A stretch of 12,007 nt of DNA from Rhodocyclaceae bacterium (GTDB taxonomy: Bacteria > Pseudomonadota > Gammaproteobacteria > Burkholderiales > Rhodocyclaceae), in NCBI GenBank assembly GCA_016791085.1, contig JAEUNN010000493.1:1-12007 (forward strand), given 5' to 3'. The notes below the pieces were generated by a model. That model did no database searches, was not told the DNA's origin, and saw only the letters and a program-made list of their open reading frames with translations. This document shows positions 1 to 8,800 of this stretch, piece by piece. A program made the position numbers and the translations under genes. How positions within the stretch are numbered: position 1 is the stretch's first letter; every line of letters starts with the position of its first letter.

Positions 1-357
1 GTGGCGCTCACCGTCGATAGTTCCATCCTGACCGCGGTCGCCAACGACTATTCGTTCGAGGAAATATTCGCCAAACAGGTGCGCGCGCTCGGCCAGCCCG
101 GCGACATCCTGCTGGCCATCACCACCTCGGGCAATTCGCCCAACGTGCTGGCCGCCGTGCGCGCCGCGCACGAACGCGAAATGCGCATCGTGGCGCTGAC
201 CGGCAAGGGCGGCGGGGCCATGAACGAACTAGTCGGCGAAGCCGACGTCCACCTCTGCGTTCCGGCCGATCGTACCGCACGCATCCAGGAAACCCATTTG
301 CTCACCCTGCACTGCCTGTGCGACGGCATAGACTGCATGCTGTTGGGCGACGCCTGA
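1..357 (+). CDS. diaA: DiaA-like SIS-domain phosphosugar isomerase family protein (5' truncated)
   Basis: This is the C-terminal 118 residues of a SIS-domain protein of the DiaA/GmhA family. The order NDYSFEEIFAKQ, then RALGQPGD, then ITTSGNSPNVL (the sugar-phosphate-binding Ser/Thr loop), then VALTGKGGG closely follows E. coli DiaA, which binds DnaA and promotes timely initiation of replication. DiaA is about 196 residues, so roughly the first 75-80 are missing. The GTG at position 1 is almost certainly an internal valine, because it falls inside the conserved block preceding the NDYSF motif. The TGA stop is at 355-357. The next gene downstream on the same strand is dolP, as in E. coli (diaA-yraP), which favours DiaA over GmhA, although GmhA (heptose isomerase) is a close relative and cannot be fully excluded from this fragment. 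What is seen is the SIS fold; the DnaA role is inferred from family and context. Confidence 0.82.
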   Translation: MALTVDSSILTAVANDYSFEEIFAKQVRALGQPGDILLAITTSGNSPNVLAAVRAAHEREMRIVALTGKGGGAMNELVGEADVHLCVPADRTARIQETHLLTLHCLCDGIDCMLLGDA

Positions 358-423
358 TCTGCACTCGAAAAAGCTTTCCGGTGCAGACAGGCTGCAGTGG
401 CGGCCGGGCGCCGCACGGCCGCC
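358..423. repeat. Two inverted repeats in the diaA-dolP spacer
   Basis: The 127-base spacer between diaA and dolP holds two potential hairpins. The first has arms TCTGCAC (358-364) and GTGCAGA (381-387), starting right after the diaA stop. The second has arms GGCGGCCG (399-406) and CGGCCGCC (416-423) around a 9-base loop. Neither is followed by a T-run, so neither looks like a classical intrinsic terminator. They could attenuate readthrough or be mRNA-stabilising stems; in such GC-rich sequence the second could also be chance. Confidence 0.4.
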
Positions 424-484
424 GCCTGCGCGCAACGGCGCCGCGCTGCCGGCCCGTATAACCCCACAAGGAGAACCAGACACG

Positions 485-1129
485 ATGACTTCCTTACGAC
501 CCTATTTGCTGGCGGCCGCGCTGGCCCTCGTGCCGCCCCTGCTGGCGGGATGCTTTCCGGTCGTGGCCACCGGCGTGGGTGCCGGCGCACTCATGATGGC
601 CGACCGCCGCAGTTCGGGCGCCTATATCGACGACGAAAGCATAGAGTGGAAGGCGCAGGACCGTATCAAGGCGCGCTTCGGCGACCGCGTACATATCAAT
701 GCGACCAGTTACAACCGCACCGTGCTTTTGACCGGTGAAGTGCCCGACCAGGCCGCGCACGACGAAGCCGGCCGCATCGCCAACGAAGTGAGCGGCGTCA
801 AAGGCATCGTCAATGACTTGCGCATCGGGGTGGTCAGCACGCTCAGCGAACGCAGCAACGACGCCTACCTCACCTCCAAGGTGAAGGCGCGTTTCCTGGA
901 TGCCCAGCGCTTTCCGGTGCATGTCGTGAAGGTCGTGACCGAAGCCGGCGTGTGCTATTTGCTCGGCATCGTCGACCAGCGCGAAGCGGATGCCGCGACC
1001 GAACTGGCCCGCACCACGGGCGGCGTGGCAAAAGTCGTGCGGGTGTTCGAAGTCGTATCCACCGAAACCGCCCGCCAGCTGGATGCGCGCCCGCCGGAGC
1101 CAAAAACCGGCGCTTCGCCGTCCAAATAA
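485..1129 (+). CDS. dolP: BON-domain outer-membrane lipoprotein DolP (YraP)
   Basis: A 214-residue lipoprotein with two BON domains. Residues 1-22 form a lipoprotein signal peptide (Arg5, hydrophobic core, lipobox LLAGC), making Cys23 the lipidated N-terminus of the mature protein. BON domain 1 spans roughly residues 49-115 and BON domain 2 roughly 126-193; a polar Pro/Lys tail follows. The stretch MADRRSSGAYIDDESIEWKA resembles the DRR...DD segment of E. coli DolP (191 aa), which binds anionic phospholipids, supports outer-membrane integrity and localises to the division site. The ATG at 485 is supported by AAGGAG at 468-473. Position after diaA matches the E. coli arrangement. In E. coli the gene is under sigma-E control; I see no convincing sigma-E promoter here. 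The exact function is inferred from the family. Confidence 0.88.
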   Translation: MTSLRPYLLAAALALVPPLLAGCFPVVATGVGAGALMMADRRSSGAYIDDESIEWKAQDRIKARFGDRVHINATSYNRTVLLTGEVPDQAAHDEAGRIANEVSGVKGIVNDLRIGVVSTLSERSNDAYLTSKVKARFLDAQRFPVHVVKVVTEAGVCYLLGIVDQREADAATELARTTGGVAKVVRVFEVVSTETARQLDARPPEPKTGASPSK

Positions 1130-1135
1130 GCGTCG

Positions 1136-1157
1136 CGCGGGCGGCGCGCCGCCCGCG
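1136..1157. terminator. Perfect 22-bp GC palindrome between convergent dolP and hpt
   Basis: The sequence CGCGGGCGGCG at 1136-1146 is followed at once by its exact reverse complement, giving a 9-bp stem around a CGCG loop. It sits 6 bases after the dolP stop and 2 bases after the end of hpt, so it lies between two converging genes. Only a short T-run (1158-1160) follows on the plus strand and none on the minus strand. A shared, U-poor terminator or an end-stabilising hairpin is the likeliest role. Confidence 0.55.
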
Positions 1158-1159
1158 TT

Positions 1160-1714
1160 TCAGTGCCCGGCCAGCGCGTAAATCGCCGGCAGGTTGCGCC
1201 ACTTGCCTTTCACGTCCATGCCGAACCCGAACACATAGCGGTTCGGCAATTGCAGTCCGACGAAATCGGCGTGGCTGGCTTTGGGCTTGTCTATGGCCTT
1301 GTCGGTGAACACCGCGGCAAGGCATTCCTGCGCCCCCAGTTCCATGACACGCTCGCGTATCGCCGCCAGCGTGACGCCCTCGTCCAGTATGTCGTCCAGC
1401 ACCAGCACCACCCGGCCGGCGACATTTTCTTTCGGCGGCGCGACCCAGCGCAAGGCGCCGCCGCTGGTGGAACGCCCATAGCGCGACACGTGGATATAGT
1501 CGAAATCGAGCGGAAATTTCAGGCGCGGCAGCAATTGGCCCGAAAACACCACCGCCCCGCCCATGACCGCCAGCACCAGCGGGTGCTGGTCGGCCAGGCG
1601 CTCGGTAATTTCCACGGCCAGGCGCTGCAGCGCCGCCGCGACATTCTGTTCGGAATGGATCAGGTCCGCTTCCTGCAGCACCCGGGTTGCCTCTTCGGCA
1701 GACATCGTACTCAT
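1160..1714 (-). CDS. hpt: Hypoxanthine-guanine phosphoribosyltransferase
   Basis: A 184-residue type I phosphoribosyltransferase that salvages hypoxanthine and guanine to IMP and GMP using PRPP in the cytoplasm. The PRPP-binding loop is clear at residues 104-116 (LVLDDILDEGVTL), with adjacent acidic residues Asp107-Asp108 and the catalytic-loop Asp111. The pyrophosphate-contact MGG loop is at 51-53. Lys139 in TDKAIDK and the motif LPNRYVFGFGMD (156-167) form the purine-binding hood. The start ATG at 1714 has AGGA eight bases upstream; an in-frame ATG at 1705 is a weaker option. It is the last gene of the smc-zipA-ligA-galU-hpt run, 30 bases after galU, so probably co-transcribed. Relaxed substrate range (hypoxanthine, guanine or xanthine) cannot be decided from sequence. 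Confidence 0.9.
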   Translation of the reverse strand: MSTMSAEEATRVLQEADLIHSEQNVAAALQRLAVEITERLADQHPLVLAVMGGAVVFSGQLLPRLKFPLDFDYIHVSRYGRSTSGGALRWVAPPKENVAGRVVLVLDDILDEGVTLAAIRERVMELGAQECLAAVFTDKAIDKPKASHADFVGLQLPNRYVFGFGMDVKGKWRNLPAIYALAGH

Positions 1715-1744
1715 GAAAATTTTCCTGTTCGGACGTGTGATGCC

Positions 1745-2623
1745 TTATTTGCGCGGCAAATCCAGCGCGCGCAGATGCGCTTCGAATGCCGTGCCGATTT
1801 CCGGATGCTTGCGCCCGAACGCAACCACGGCCTGCATGTAACCGATTTTCGATCCGCAGTCGTAGCGCGTGCCGTCAAAATTGAACGCCAGCACGGCCTC
1901 GTCGGCCAGCAGCGCGGAAATAGCGTCGGTAAGTTGCAGTTCGCCGCCGGTGCCCGGTTCGATCAGGCGCAAATGCTTGAATAGCGTGGGCGTGAAAATA
2001 TAGCGCCCCACCACCGCCAGCGTCGAAGGCGCTTCTTCGGGGCGCGGCTTTTCGACTATGGCCGTAACGCGCTGAAAATCCGGCCCGCCGGCTTCCACGC
2101 TGACGATGCCGTAACTTTGCGTCTGGCTGCGCGGCACGTCCTGCACGGCAATGACGGAACGGCCGTAATGGTCGAAATTTTCGACCATTTGCCGCATGAT
2201 GGGCGGCTCGCCGTCCATGAGGTCGTCGGCCAGTATGACCGCAAACGGCTCGTCGCCGATCACCGGCGCCGCGCACAGCACCGCGTGGCCCAGACCCAGC
2301 GCCTTCTGCTGGCGCAGATAGATGCAGTTGATGCCGCTCGGGGCCGCGCTGCGCACGGTATCCAGCAGTTCCTGCTTGCCGGCCGCTTCCAGTTCCGACT
2401 CCAGTTCGTAGGCCATGTCGAAATGGTCCTCGATGGAGCGCTTGGTGCGTCCGGTCACGAACACCATGTCGGTAATGCCGGCTGCCGCGGCTTCTTCGAC
2501 CGCATACTGGATGAGCGGCTTGTCCACCACCGGCATCATTTCTTTGGGGCTGGCTTTGGTCGCCGGCAAAAAGCGGGTGCCCAGCCCGGCCACCGGAAAT
2601 ACGCACTTGCTCACTTTTTTCAT
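1745..2623 (-). CDS. galU: UTP-glucose-1-phosphate uridylyltransferase
   Basis: A 292-residue nucleotidyltransferase that makes UDP-glucose from UTP and glucose-1-phosphate, feeding lipopolysaccharide, capsule and osmoregulated glucan synthesis. The N-terminal signature GLGTRFLPATK occupies residues 13-23 and PKEMMPVVDKP 26-36. LADD at 131-134 carries the metal-binding aspartates, VEKP is at 190-193 and GELQLTDA at 227-234 is the sugar-phosphate-binding segment. Length fits bacterial GalU. The ATG at 2623 overlaps the ligA stop by four bases (ATGA), and AGGAG (2629-2633) inside the end of ligA lies five bases upstream, so translation is probably coupled to ligA. All expected motifs are present. 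GalF or RmlA/HddC relatives are less likely because the full GalU signature is retained. Confidence 0.95.
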   Translation of the reverse strand: MKKVSKCVFPVAGLGTRFLPATKASPKEMMPVVDKPLIQYAVEEAAAAGITDMVFVTGRTKRSIEDHFDMAYELESELEAAGKQELLDTVRSAAPSGINCIYLRQQKALGLGHAVLCAAPVIGDEPFAVILADDLMDGEPPIMRQMVENFDHYGRSVIAVQDVPRSQTQSYGIVSVEAGGPDFQRVTAIVEKPRPEEAPSTLAVVGRYIFTPTLFKHLRLIEPGTGGELQLTDAISALLADEAVLAFNFDGTRYDCGSKIGYMQAVVAFGRKHPEIGTAFEAHLRALDLPRK

Positions 2624-4662
2624 TTCGTCTCCTGAACGCCCAGCAGTGCAAGCAAGCCGGCCTCATCGAGTACGTGCAGCGCCAGTTCCTGCGCCTTCGC
2701 AAGTTTGGAGCCGGCGTCTGCGCCAGCCACCACGTAATGCGTTTTTTTCGACACCGAACCCGATACTTTACCGCCAGCCGCCTCGATCAGGGCTTTTGCG
2801 CGCTCGCGCTCCAGATTCGGCAGGGTACCGGTGAGCACGAAAGTCTTCCCGGCCAGCGGGCCCGGCCCGGGCAGCGCGGACGGCTCGTGTTCTTCCCATT
2901 GCACGCCGGCCGCGCGCAATTGTTCCACCACCTCGCGGTTGTGCGGCTCGCCGAAAAACTGCGCGATGGACTGGGCGACCACCGGCCCCACGTCGGGCAC
3001 CTGCTGCAGGCGTTCGGCATCGGCATCCATGAGCGCATCGAGCTTGCCGAAATGGCGCGCCAAATCCTTGGCCGTGGTTTCGCCCACGTTGCGTATACCC
3101 AGCGCGTAAATGAAACGCGCCAGCGTGGTGTGACGGCTGGCGGCGATGGCGGCCAGCACGTTGGCGGCGGACTTTTCCGCCATGCGCTCCAGATTGGCGA
3201 GCGCAAGCAGGCCCAGCTTGTAAATGTCTGCCGGCGTCGCCACCACGGCCGCATCGACCAGTTGTTCCACCAGCTTGTCGCCCAGGCCTTCGATATCCAT
3301 GGCGCGGCGGCTGGCGAAATGCAGCAGGGCCTGTTTGCGCTGGGCCGGACAGAACAATCCGCCGGTACAGCGCGCCACCGCCTCGTCGGCCGAGCGCACG
3401 ACGGCCGACCCGCACACCGGACACTGTTCCGGCATGATGAACGCGCGCTCGCTGCCGTCACGCCGGTGCGTGAGCGTGGCGACGACTTCGGGTATCACGT
3501 CGCCGGCGCGGCGCACGCTTACCCAGTCGCCGATTTTCACGTCCTTGCGGCGGATTTCGTCCTCGTTGTGCAAGGTGGCGTTGGTTACTGTGGCACCGCC
3601 CACGAACACCGGTGCGAGCCGCGCCACCGGCGTGACGGCGCCGGTGCGGCCGACCTGCACTTCGATATCCAGCACGCGCGTGACGGCTTCCTGGGGCGGA
3701 TATTTGTGCGCCACGGCCCAGCGCGGCTCGCGCGTGACATAGCCCAGGCGTTGCTGCAAGGCGATCTGATTGACCTTATAAACCACGCCGTCGATGTCGA
3801 AAGGCAAAGCCGCGCGGCGCGCGCCGACTTCGGCGTGAAATTGCGCAAGTTCCGCGGCGCCGCGGCACAGGCGGTGTTCGGCGCACACCGGCAGCCCGCA
3901 AGCCGACAGCGCTTCGAGCACACCGGCCTGGGTGGGCGGCAGCGCCCAGCCGCTCACTTCGCCCAGACCATAGGCGAAAAACTTCAGCGGACGCTGGGCC
4001 GTGACGGCGGCGTTCAACTGGCGCAGGCTGCCCGCGGCGGCGTTGCGCGGATTCACGAATTCCTTTTCGCCGGCGCCACGCATGCGCGCATTCAGGCGCT
4101 CGAAATCGGCGCGGTACAGCAACACTTCGCCGCGCACTTCCAGCACGTCGCCGGCGGTGCCGTGCAGGCGCAGCGGGATGCCGCGCAAGGTGCGCACGTT
4201 GGCCGTGATGTCTTCGCCGGTTTCGCCGTCGCCGCGCGTCGCGGCCGACACCAGGCGGCCCTGTTCATAGCGAAGATTGACCGCAAGACCGTCGAATTTC
4301 AGCTCGGCCAGGTATTCCACCGCGGGCGCATCCGCATCCAGTTCGAGCTGGCGCCGCACGCGCTGGTCGAAATTGACCGCGCCGCCTTCGCTGTGGTCGG
4401 TTTCGGTGCGTATGGACAGCATGGGCACGGCATGCCGCAGCGGCTGGAATTGCGCGGCCGGCGCTCCGGCGACGCGCTGCGTGGGCGAATCCGGCGCGAT
4501 CAGTTCGGGATGCAGCGCTTCCAGCGCGGCCAGTTCCTGGTACAGCCGGTCGTATTCGGCATCCGGCACCAGGGGCTGATCGAGCACGTAATAATGGTGG
4601 TCCAGCCGCGCGATTTCTTCGCGCAGCTGTGCCGCGCGTGCCGCATCCGCCGCGGCGGCCAT
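2620..4662 (-). CDS. ligA: NAD-dependent DNA ligase LigA
   Basis: A full-length 680-residue NAD+-dependent DNA ligase that seals nicks in replication and repair through a ligase-AMP intermediate. Domain Ia with HYYVLDQP (23-30) and YDRLYQEL (37-44) binds NMN. The adenylation site is AELKFDG with Lys122; VRGEV (176-180) and DGVVYK (291-296) are further nucleotidyltransferase motifs. The zinc finger has Cys414, Cys417, Cys432 and Cys438. Helix-hairpin-helix repeats span roughly 450-580, and a BRCT domain roughly 600-680. Size matches E. coli LigA (671 aa). The start ATG at 4662 shares one base with the zipA stop (TGATG), with no strong Shine-Dalgarno, so re-initiation after zipA is likely. It overlaps galU at the other end. 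The zipA-ligA pairing is widespread in beta- and gammaproteobacteria. Confidence 0.97.
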   Translation of the reverse strand: MAAAADAARAAQLREEIARLDHHYYVLDQPLVPDAEYDRLYQELAALEALHPELIAPDSPTQRVAGAPAAQFQPLRHAVPMLSIRTETDHSEGGAVNFDQRVRRQLELDADAPAVEYLAELKFDGLAVNLRYEQGRLVSAATRGDGETGEDITANVRTLRGIPLRLHGTAGDVLEVRGEVLLYRADFERLNARMRGAGEKEFVNPRNAAAGSLRQLNAAVTAQRPLKFFAYGLGEVSGWALPPTQAGVLEALSACGLPVCAEHRLCRGAAELAQFHAEVGARRAALPFDIDGVVYKVNQIALQQRLGYVTREPRWAVAHKYPPQEAVTRVLDIEVQVGRTGAVTPVARLAPVFVGGATVTNATLHNEDEIRRKDVKIGDWVSVRRAGDVIPEVVATLTHRRDGSERAFIMPEQCPVCGSAVVRSADEAVARCTGGLFCPAQRKQALLHFASRRAMDIEGLGDKLVEQLVDAAVVATPADIYKLGLLALANLERMAEKSAANVLAAIAASRHTTLARFIYALGIRNVGETTAKDLARHFGKLDALMDADAERLQQVPDVGPVVAQSIAQFFGEPHNREVVEQLRAAGVQWEEHEPSALPGPGPLAGKTFVLTGTLPNLERERAKALIEAAGGKVSGSVSKKTHYVVAGADAGSKLAKAQELALHVLDEAGLLALLGVQETK

Positions 4663-5738
4663 CAGGAAAACAACCTGCCCGCCACCGCCGAACCCGGCAC
4701 GATGCCATAGGCGATCATGCGCCCCTGAAATTCCGCGATCTGTTTGCGTATGACGGCCAGCGAGGCCTCGTTGAGCAGATTGCGATTGTCATCGACCACG
4801 CTGCCTTGCAGCGCCGCGGCAATTTGCTGGGCGACGGCAATCATGCGGTCGAACACCTGCGGGCCCTGCCCCACGCGCGGCAGGTCCAGTGCCAGGGTGA
4901 GGCCCTGGGTGCTGAGGTTCTTCAGGCTGTCCGTGTCGAACAGTTCGGGCTCGATATTGGCCAGCGTGAATTGCGTGGCGCCGTCCTCGTCGCACATGTG
5001 AAACGCCCCGTCACCGGCAAGCCGCATGCCTGCCGCTTCGAGCAGACCGCGCAGCTTGGTGCCGGCGAACGCCGTGCTGCCGGACACCACGTTCACGCCT
5101 ATCACGACATCCACGCTGGCACAGAATTCGTCCAGCGCGGCCGAGCGCTGCAATAGTTCGCTGCGCACCGGGTAATCCACCACCGCCAGAAAACGGTCGG
5201 CGATCTGTTTGAGGCCCTGCATGAAGGCGTCGAAGCCGCCCGCATCCAGCGCGCCGCGGCGATCCGCAAGTTGCAGCACGGCACGCAATTCGCCGGCGCG
5301 CAGCGCGCACTGCGGCGTCAATTCCTGCCACATGCGCTGCTGTTCGTCCAGCACGTACCAGCGTATGGGCTTGTTCACGGCATCGAACAGCGGCGCGATG
5401 CGGCGCGCCAGTTCGCCGCCCGGCAGCGGCTCGGACAGCGTTACCGCGATCACGGCTTCGGTACGTTCGTCGGACAGGCCGAATTCCGGCGCCGGCAGCA
5501 CCGCCGCCGCCGCATCGGCCGCGCCGGGCGCCGCGACGGGCTCCGCGTCGGCCGCGCCCGCCACCGGCTCCTTGCGCTCGGGCGCGCCGTCGATGAGCAC
5601 ATCCGCATGGTCACGGCCAAACACCCGTTCGGCGTGGCGGCGATGCTTGCTTTCCTGCCACTTGTTGTAGAGCACTACCCCGACTATGCCGGCCGCGCCC
5701 AGCGCGACCAGCCCGGTTTGCAAATCTGTCAATGCCAT
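4662..5738 (-). CDS. zipA: ZipA-type cell-division protein with probable duplicated C-terminal domain
   Basis: A 358-residue inner-membrane protein. Residues 6-24 form one N-terminal transmembrane segment, followed by a basic stretch (KHRRHAER) and an Ala/Pro/Glu-rich linker at about 52-86. The C-terminal part (about 210-342) has the ZipA FtsZ-binding pattern: VVIGVNV, then FAGTKLRGLLEAAGM, then FTLANIEPELFD, then LTLALDL, then VVDDNRNLL. In gammaproteobacteria ZipA tethers FtsZ to the membrane. Residues 95-207 look like a second, diverged copy of the same fold: VIAVTL, LRAVLQL, FDAFMQGLKQIADRF and VVD...LL recur with almost the same spacing. The linker is much shorter than in E. coli ZipA (328 aa). 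It lies between smc and ligA, overlapping ligA by one base. Upstream Shine-Dalgarno is weak (AAAAGAA). FtsZ binding itself is inferred. Confidence 0.88.
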   Translation of the reverse strand: MALTDLQTGLVALGAAGIVGVVLYNKWQESKHRRHAERVFGRDHADVLIDGAPERKEPVAGAADAEPVAAPGAADAAAAVLPAPEFGLSDERTEAVIAVTLSEPLPGGELARRIAPLFDAVNKPIRWYVLDEQQRMWQELTPQCALRAGELRAVLQLADRRGALDAGGFDAFMQGLKQIADRFLAVVDYPVRSELLQRSAALDEFCASVDVVIGVNVVSGSTAFAGTKLRGLLEAAGMRLAGDGAFHMCDEDGATQFTLANIEPELFDTDSLKNLSTQGLTLALDLPRVGQGPQVFDRMIAVAQQIAAALQGSVVDDNRNLLNEASLAVIRKQIAEFQGRMIAYGIVPGSAVAGRLFS

Positions 5739-5768
5739 TTCTTTTGTGTTACCCCAAAGTCTTGTTCC

Positions 5769-5786
5769 GGCCGCTCCAGCGCGGCC
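5769..5786. other. Small GC hairpin between smc and zipA
   Basis: GGCCGC (5769-5774) and GCGGCC (5781-5786) can pair around a 6-base loop in the 66-base gap between the smc stop and the zipA start. No T-run follows on the minus strand, so it is not a typical terminator. It could lower readthrough or mark an mRNA processing or stabilising site; chance is possible in this GC context. Confidence 0.35.
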
Positions 5787-5804
5787 CTATCGTGCTTGCA
5801 TGTC

Positions 5805-8800
5805 TCATGCAGCCATTTCGTCGCGGATGCGCAGCGCCTGCTCGACATCCACTTCCACGACGCGCGACACGCCCCGCTCCTGCATGGTCACGCCTACGAG
5901 CTGGGCCGCCATTTCCATGGTGATCTTGTTGTGGCTGATGAACACGAACTGCGTTTCGCCGGACATGCGCTTGACCATTTCGCAGAAGCGCACGGTATTG
6001 CTGTCGTCCAACGGCGCATCCACCTCGTCCAGCATGCAGAACGGGGCCGGATTGAGGCGGAACATCGCGAACACCAGCGCGATCGCCGTCAGCGCCTTTT
6101 CGCCGCCGGACAACAGGTGAATACTCGCATTTTTCTTGCCGGGCGGGTGCGCCATGACCTGTACGCCGGCGTCCAGAATTTCTTCCCCGGTCATGACCAG
6201 GCGCGCTTCGCCGCCGCCGAACAGTTCCGGAAACAGGCGGCCGAATTCGGCATTCACGCGGTCGTAGGTTTCCTGCAGTTGCTGGCGCGTTTCGCGGTCT
6301 ATGCGGCGTATCGCGTTTTCCAGCGTGGTGATGGCTTCGGACAGATCGGCGTATTGTTCGTCCAGGAAGCGCTTGCGCTTGCCGGCCGTATCGAGTTCTT
6401 CGAGCGCCGCCAGGTTGACCGGACCGAGCGCGTCGATGTCGCGCGTGAGCCGGCCGATTTCGGCATTCAGGGCGGATTCGCGCAGGTCGCGCGTAAGTTT
6501 GGGCAGCAGCGCATGCAGGTCGGCGCCGGCTTCGGCCAGGCGCTCGCCATATTGCTGCACGGCCAGTTCCGCGGCCTGCTGTTTGAGGCGCAAATCGGCC
6601 AGCTTGTCGCGCATGGGCGCCAGGCCGTGTTCGGTTTTGAGCCGCGCCTGTTCGGCCTCCGACAGTCGCGCGGCGATATCTTCCATGCCGCGGCGCAGGT
6701 CCGCCAGGGTTTGTTCGCGGCTCAGTTTTAGGCGCAGGGCGTCCTGCAGGAATTCGTCCAGCGCGGTCAGATCTATGCCCGCCCGCTCCGCCGCACCGGC
6801 CGAAATTTCGGCTGCGATGCGCGCGATTTCGCGCGCCGCGAGCGTGCGATTGGCAGTCAGGTCGGCGAGGCGCGTGGCGCATTCGCGCTCGGAAAATTTG
6901 GCTTCCTGCGCTTCGCGCGCGGCCGCCTGTTCCTGCGCGCGTGCATCGCGCAGGCGCAATTCGGCGTCGCGCTGGGCCGCCGCGGCCTCGTCCAGACGTT
7001 CGCGCAGGCCATCGGCCAGTTCTGCGGCACGGGCGATGTCGATGTCGACCTGGCCGGCGCGCTGGCGCTCGGCGCCGTCCGCGGCATCGATTTCGGCGCG
7101 GTCGGCGGCACGCCGCGCCAGCCGCTCTTCGTGGCGCGCCAGCATTTGCCCGAGCTTCATGGCTTCCAGTTCGGCCGCGTGCAACTGCGCCGTGGCTTCC
7201 TGCATGGCGCGGCGCGCATCGGCCTGTTCGGTGTTCTGGGCCTGCAACTGCGCTTCCAGGTCCCGTTCGACCGCGTGCGCCGCGCTGGCCGCGTGTTCCG
7301 CGGCGTCCATGCGCGCGGCCAGTTCGTCGATTTCGCGCTGGCGTTCCAGCACCCCCTGGGTGCGCGCATCGGGCGCGTAAAAACTTAGCGCCTCGCGCGT
7401 CACCATGCGCCCGGCCTTATCGACCCAGGCACTGGCCGCGCCGGGCAGCGCGCCGGCCAACAGGCTGTCCACGTTTTCCACGCATTCGATGCCGTCCAGC
7501 CACTGCGCGAGGCAGGCGTTCCAGTGCGCGTCGCTGCAGCGCACGCGGGCGGCCAGGCCGCCGGCGGAGGACTCGCCGGCTGCGCCGCCGGCGGCCTCGA
7601 ACACCAGCGCCAGACTTACCGGCGGCGGCGTGGCGAGGGCGCGCGCGGCGGTGGCGGCATCGGCACGCAAGGCCGCCACGCGTTCGCGCAGCACGGCTTC
7701 GAGCGCGGCTTCCCAGCCGGTTTCGACTTCCAGCGTGCGCCACAGCGGTTCCGCCGCGGCCAAGCCCAGCCCGGCCAGCCAGTCGCCCAGTTTGCCGCCG
7801 GCCTGGGTGCGCGCCTGCAATTGCGCCAGCGCGTCGGTGCGTGCGCGAAGGCTGGTGAGCGCACGGTTCGCCGTGCGCTCTTCTTCCTGCGCGGCACGCA
7901 GGGCGCTCTGCAATTCCTGCGCACGGACCGCGGCGTCCTGCATGCGCGCATGCGCGGCGTGCTGCTGTTCGCCGGCCAGGTACACGCGCTCGCGGCTTAC
8001 CTCGACGGCTTCGGGGTCGGGCGCATGTTCCGCGGCGCCATCTTCGTCCAGGCGCCGGCGCCGCGCCGCCAGGGCTTCGAGCGCACGCAGCGTGCTGGCG
8101 CGGTGGGTTTCTTCCACGCGCAGCTGTTGTTCGGCCTGCGCCAGTTCGCGCCGCAGCCGCGCCACGACGGCCTCGGCCTCGCCGTGCAGGCTTTCCGCGG
8201 CGGGCAAATTCTGCGTGCATTCGGCGTGGCGGGCTTCCGCCACCTCGGCGCGCTGGGCGGCATGTTCGGCCAGCTCCTGCCAGCGCAGGTAATCGCGTTC
8301 GTAGGTTTCCTGGCGCTCGCTCCAGTTGCGCTGTTCGGCCGCCAGCTGCAGAAGGCGCGCGTCCAGCCGCTGGCGGCTTTCGGCCGCCCGGCGCAACTCG
8401 CCTTCGATGCGCGCCACTTCGGCATTGGCCGCATAAAGTTCACCCTGGGCGGCATGCACCGTATCGGAGGCGCGGTAATGTTCTTCGCGCATGGCCACCA
8501 GGCGCGTTTCCAGTTCCGTGATTTGCGCGCCCTGTTCGTCCAGCGCCACTTGCGTGGCGGCGGCTTCGCGCGCGCAGCGCTCGGCCTCGTTGCTGCCGGC
8601 ATTGCGCTTCAACAGCCACAGCAGCGATTGCGCCAGCGCCAGGGCGTCCTTGAAATCGCGGTAACGCTGCGCAATTTCGGCCTGCCCCGTGAGCTTCTGG
8701 ATTTGCTGACCCAGTTCGCCGCGTATGTCTTCGATGCGGGCGAGGTTTTCGCGCGCGTCATCGAGGCGGTTTTCGGTTTCCTTGCGGCGTTCGCGGTATT

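Noticed and set aside
457..462. TATAAC as a -10 box for dolP
   Set aside because: The start of transcription would fall on or inside the Shine-Dalgarno at 468-473, and no -35 lies upstream, so it is unlikely to drive dolP.
2674..4710. 678-codon plus-strand open frame antisense to all of ligA
   Set aside because: It mirrors ligA, whose motifs are complete. The frame is open because GC-rich codon choice avoids TTA, CTA and TCA in the sense gene. The product has no recognisable domain and low-complexity His/Arg/Ala composition.
5271..6731. 486-codon plus-strand open frame antisense to the zipA 5' part and the smc 3' part
   Set aside because: It is a shadow of two well-supported genes and crosses their boundary without any domain of its own.
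6900..8600. Apparent direct repeats of GCG/CGC-rich words within smc
   Set aside because: They reflect heptad coiled-coil composition (Ala, Glu, Arg, Gln) in GC-rich codons, not a DNA repeat array.
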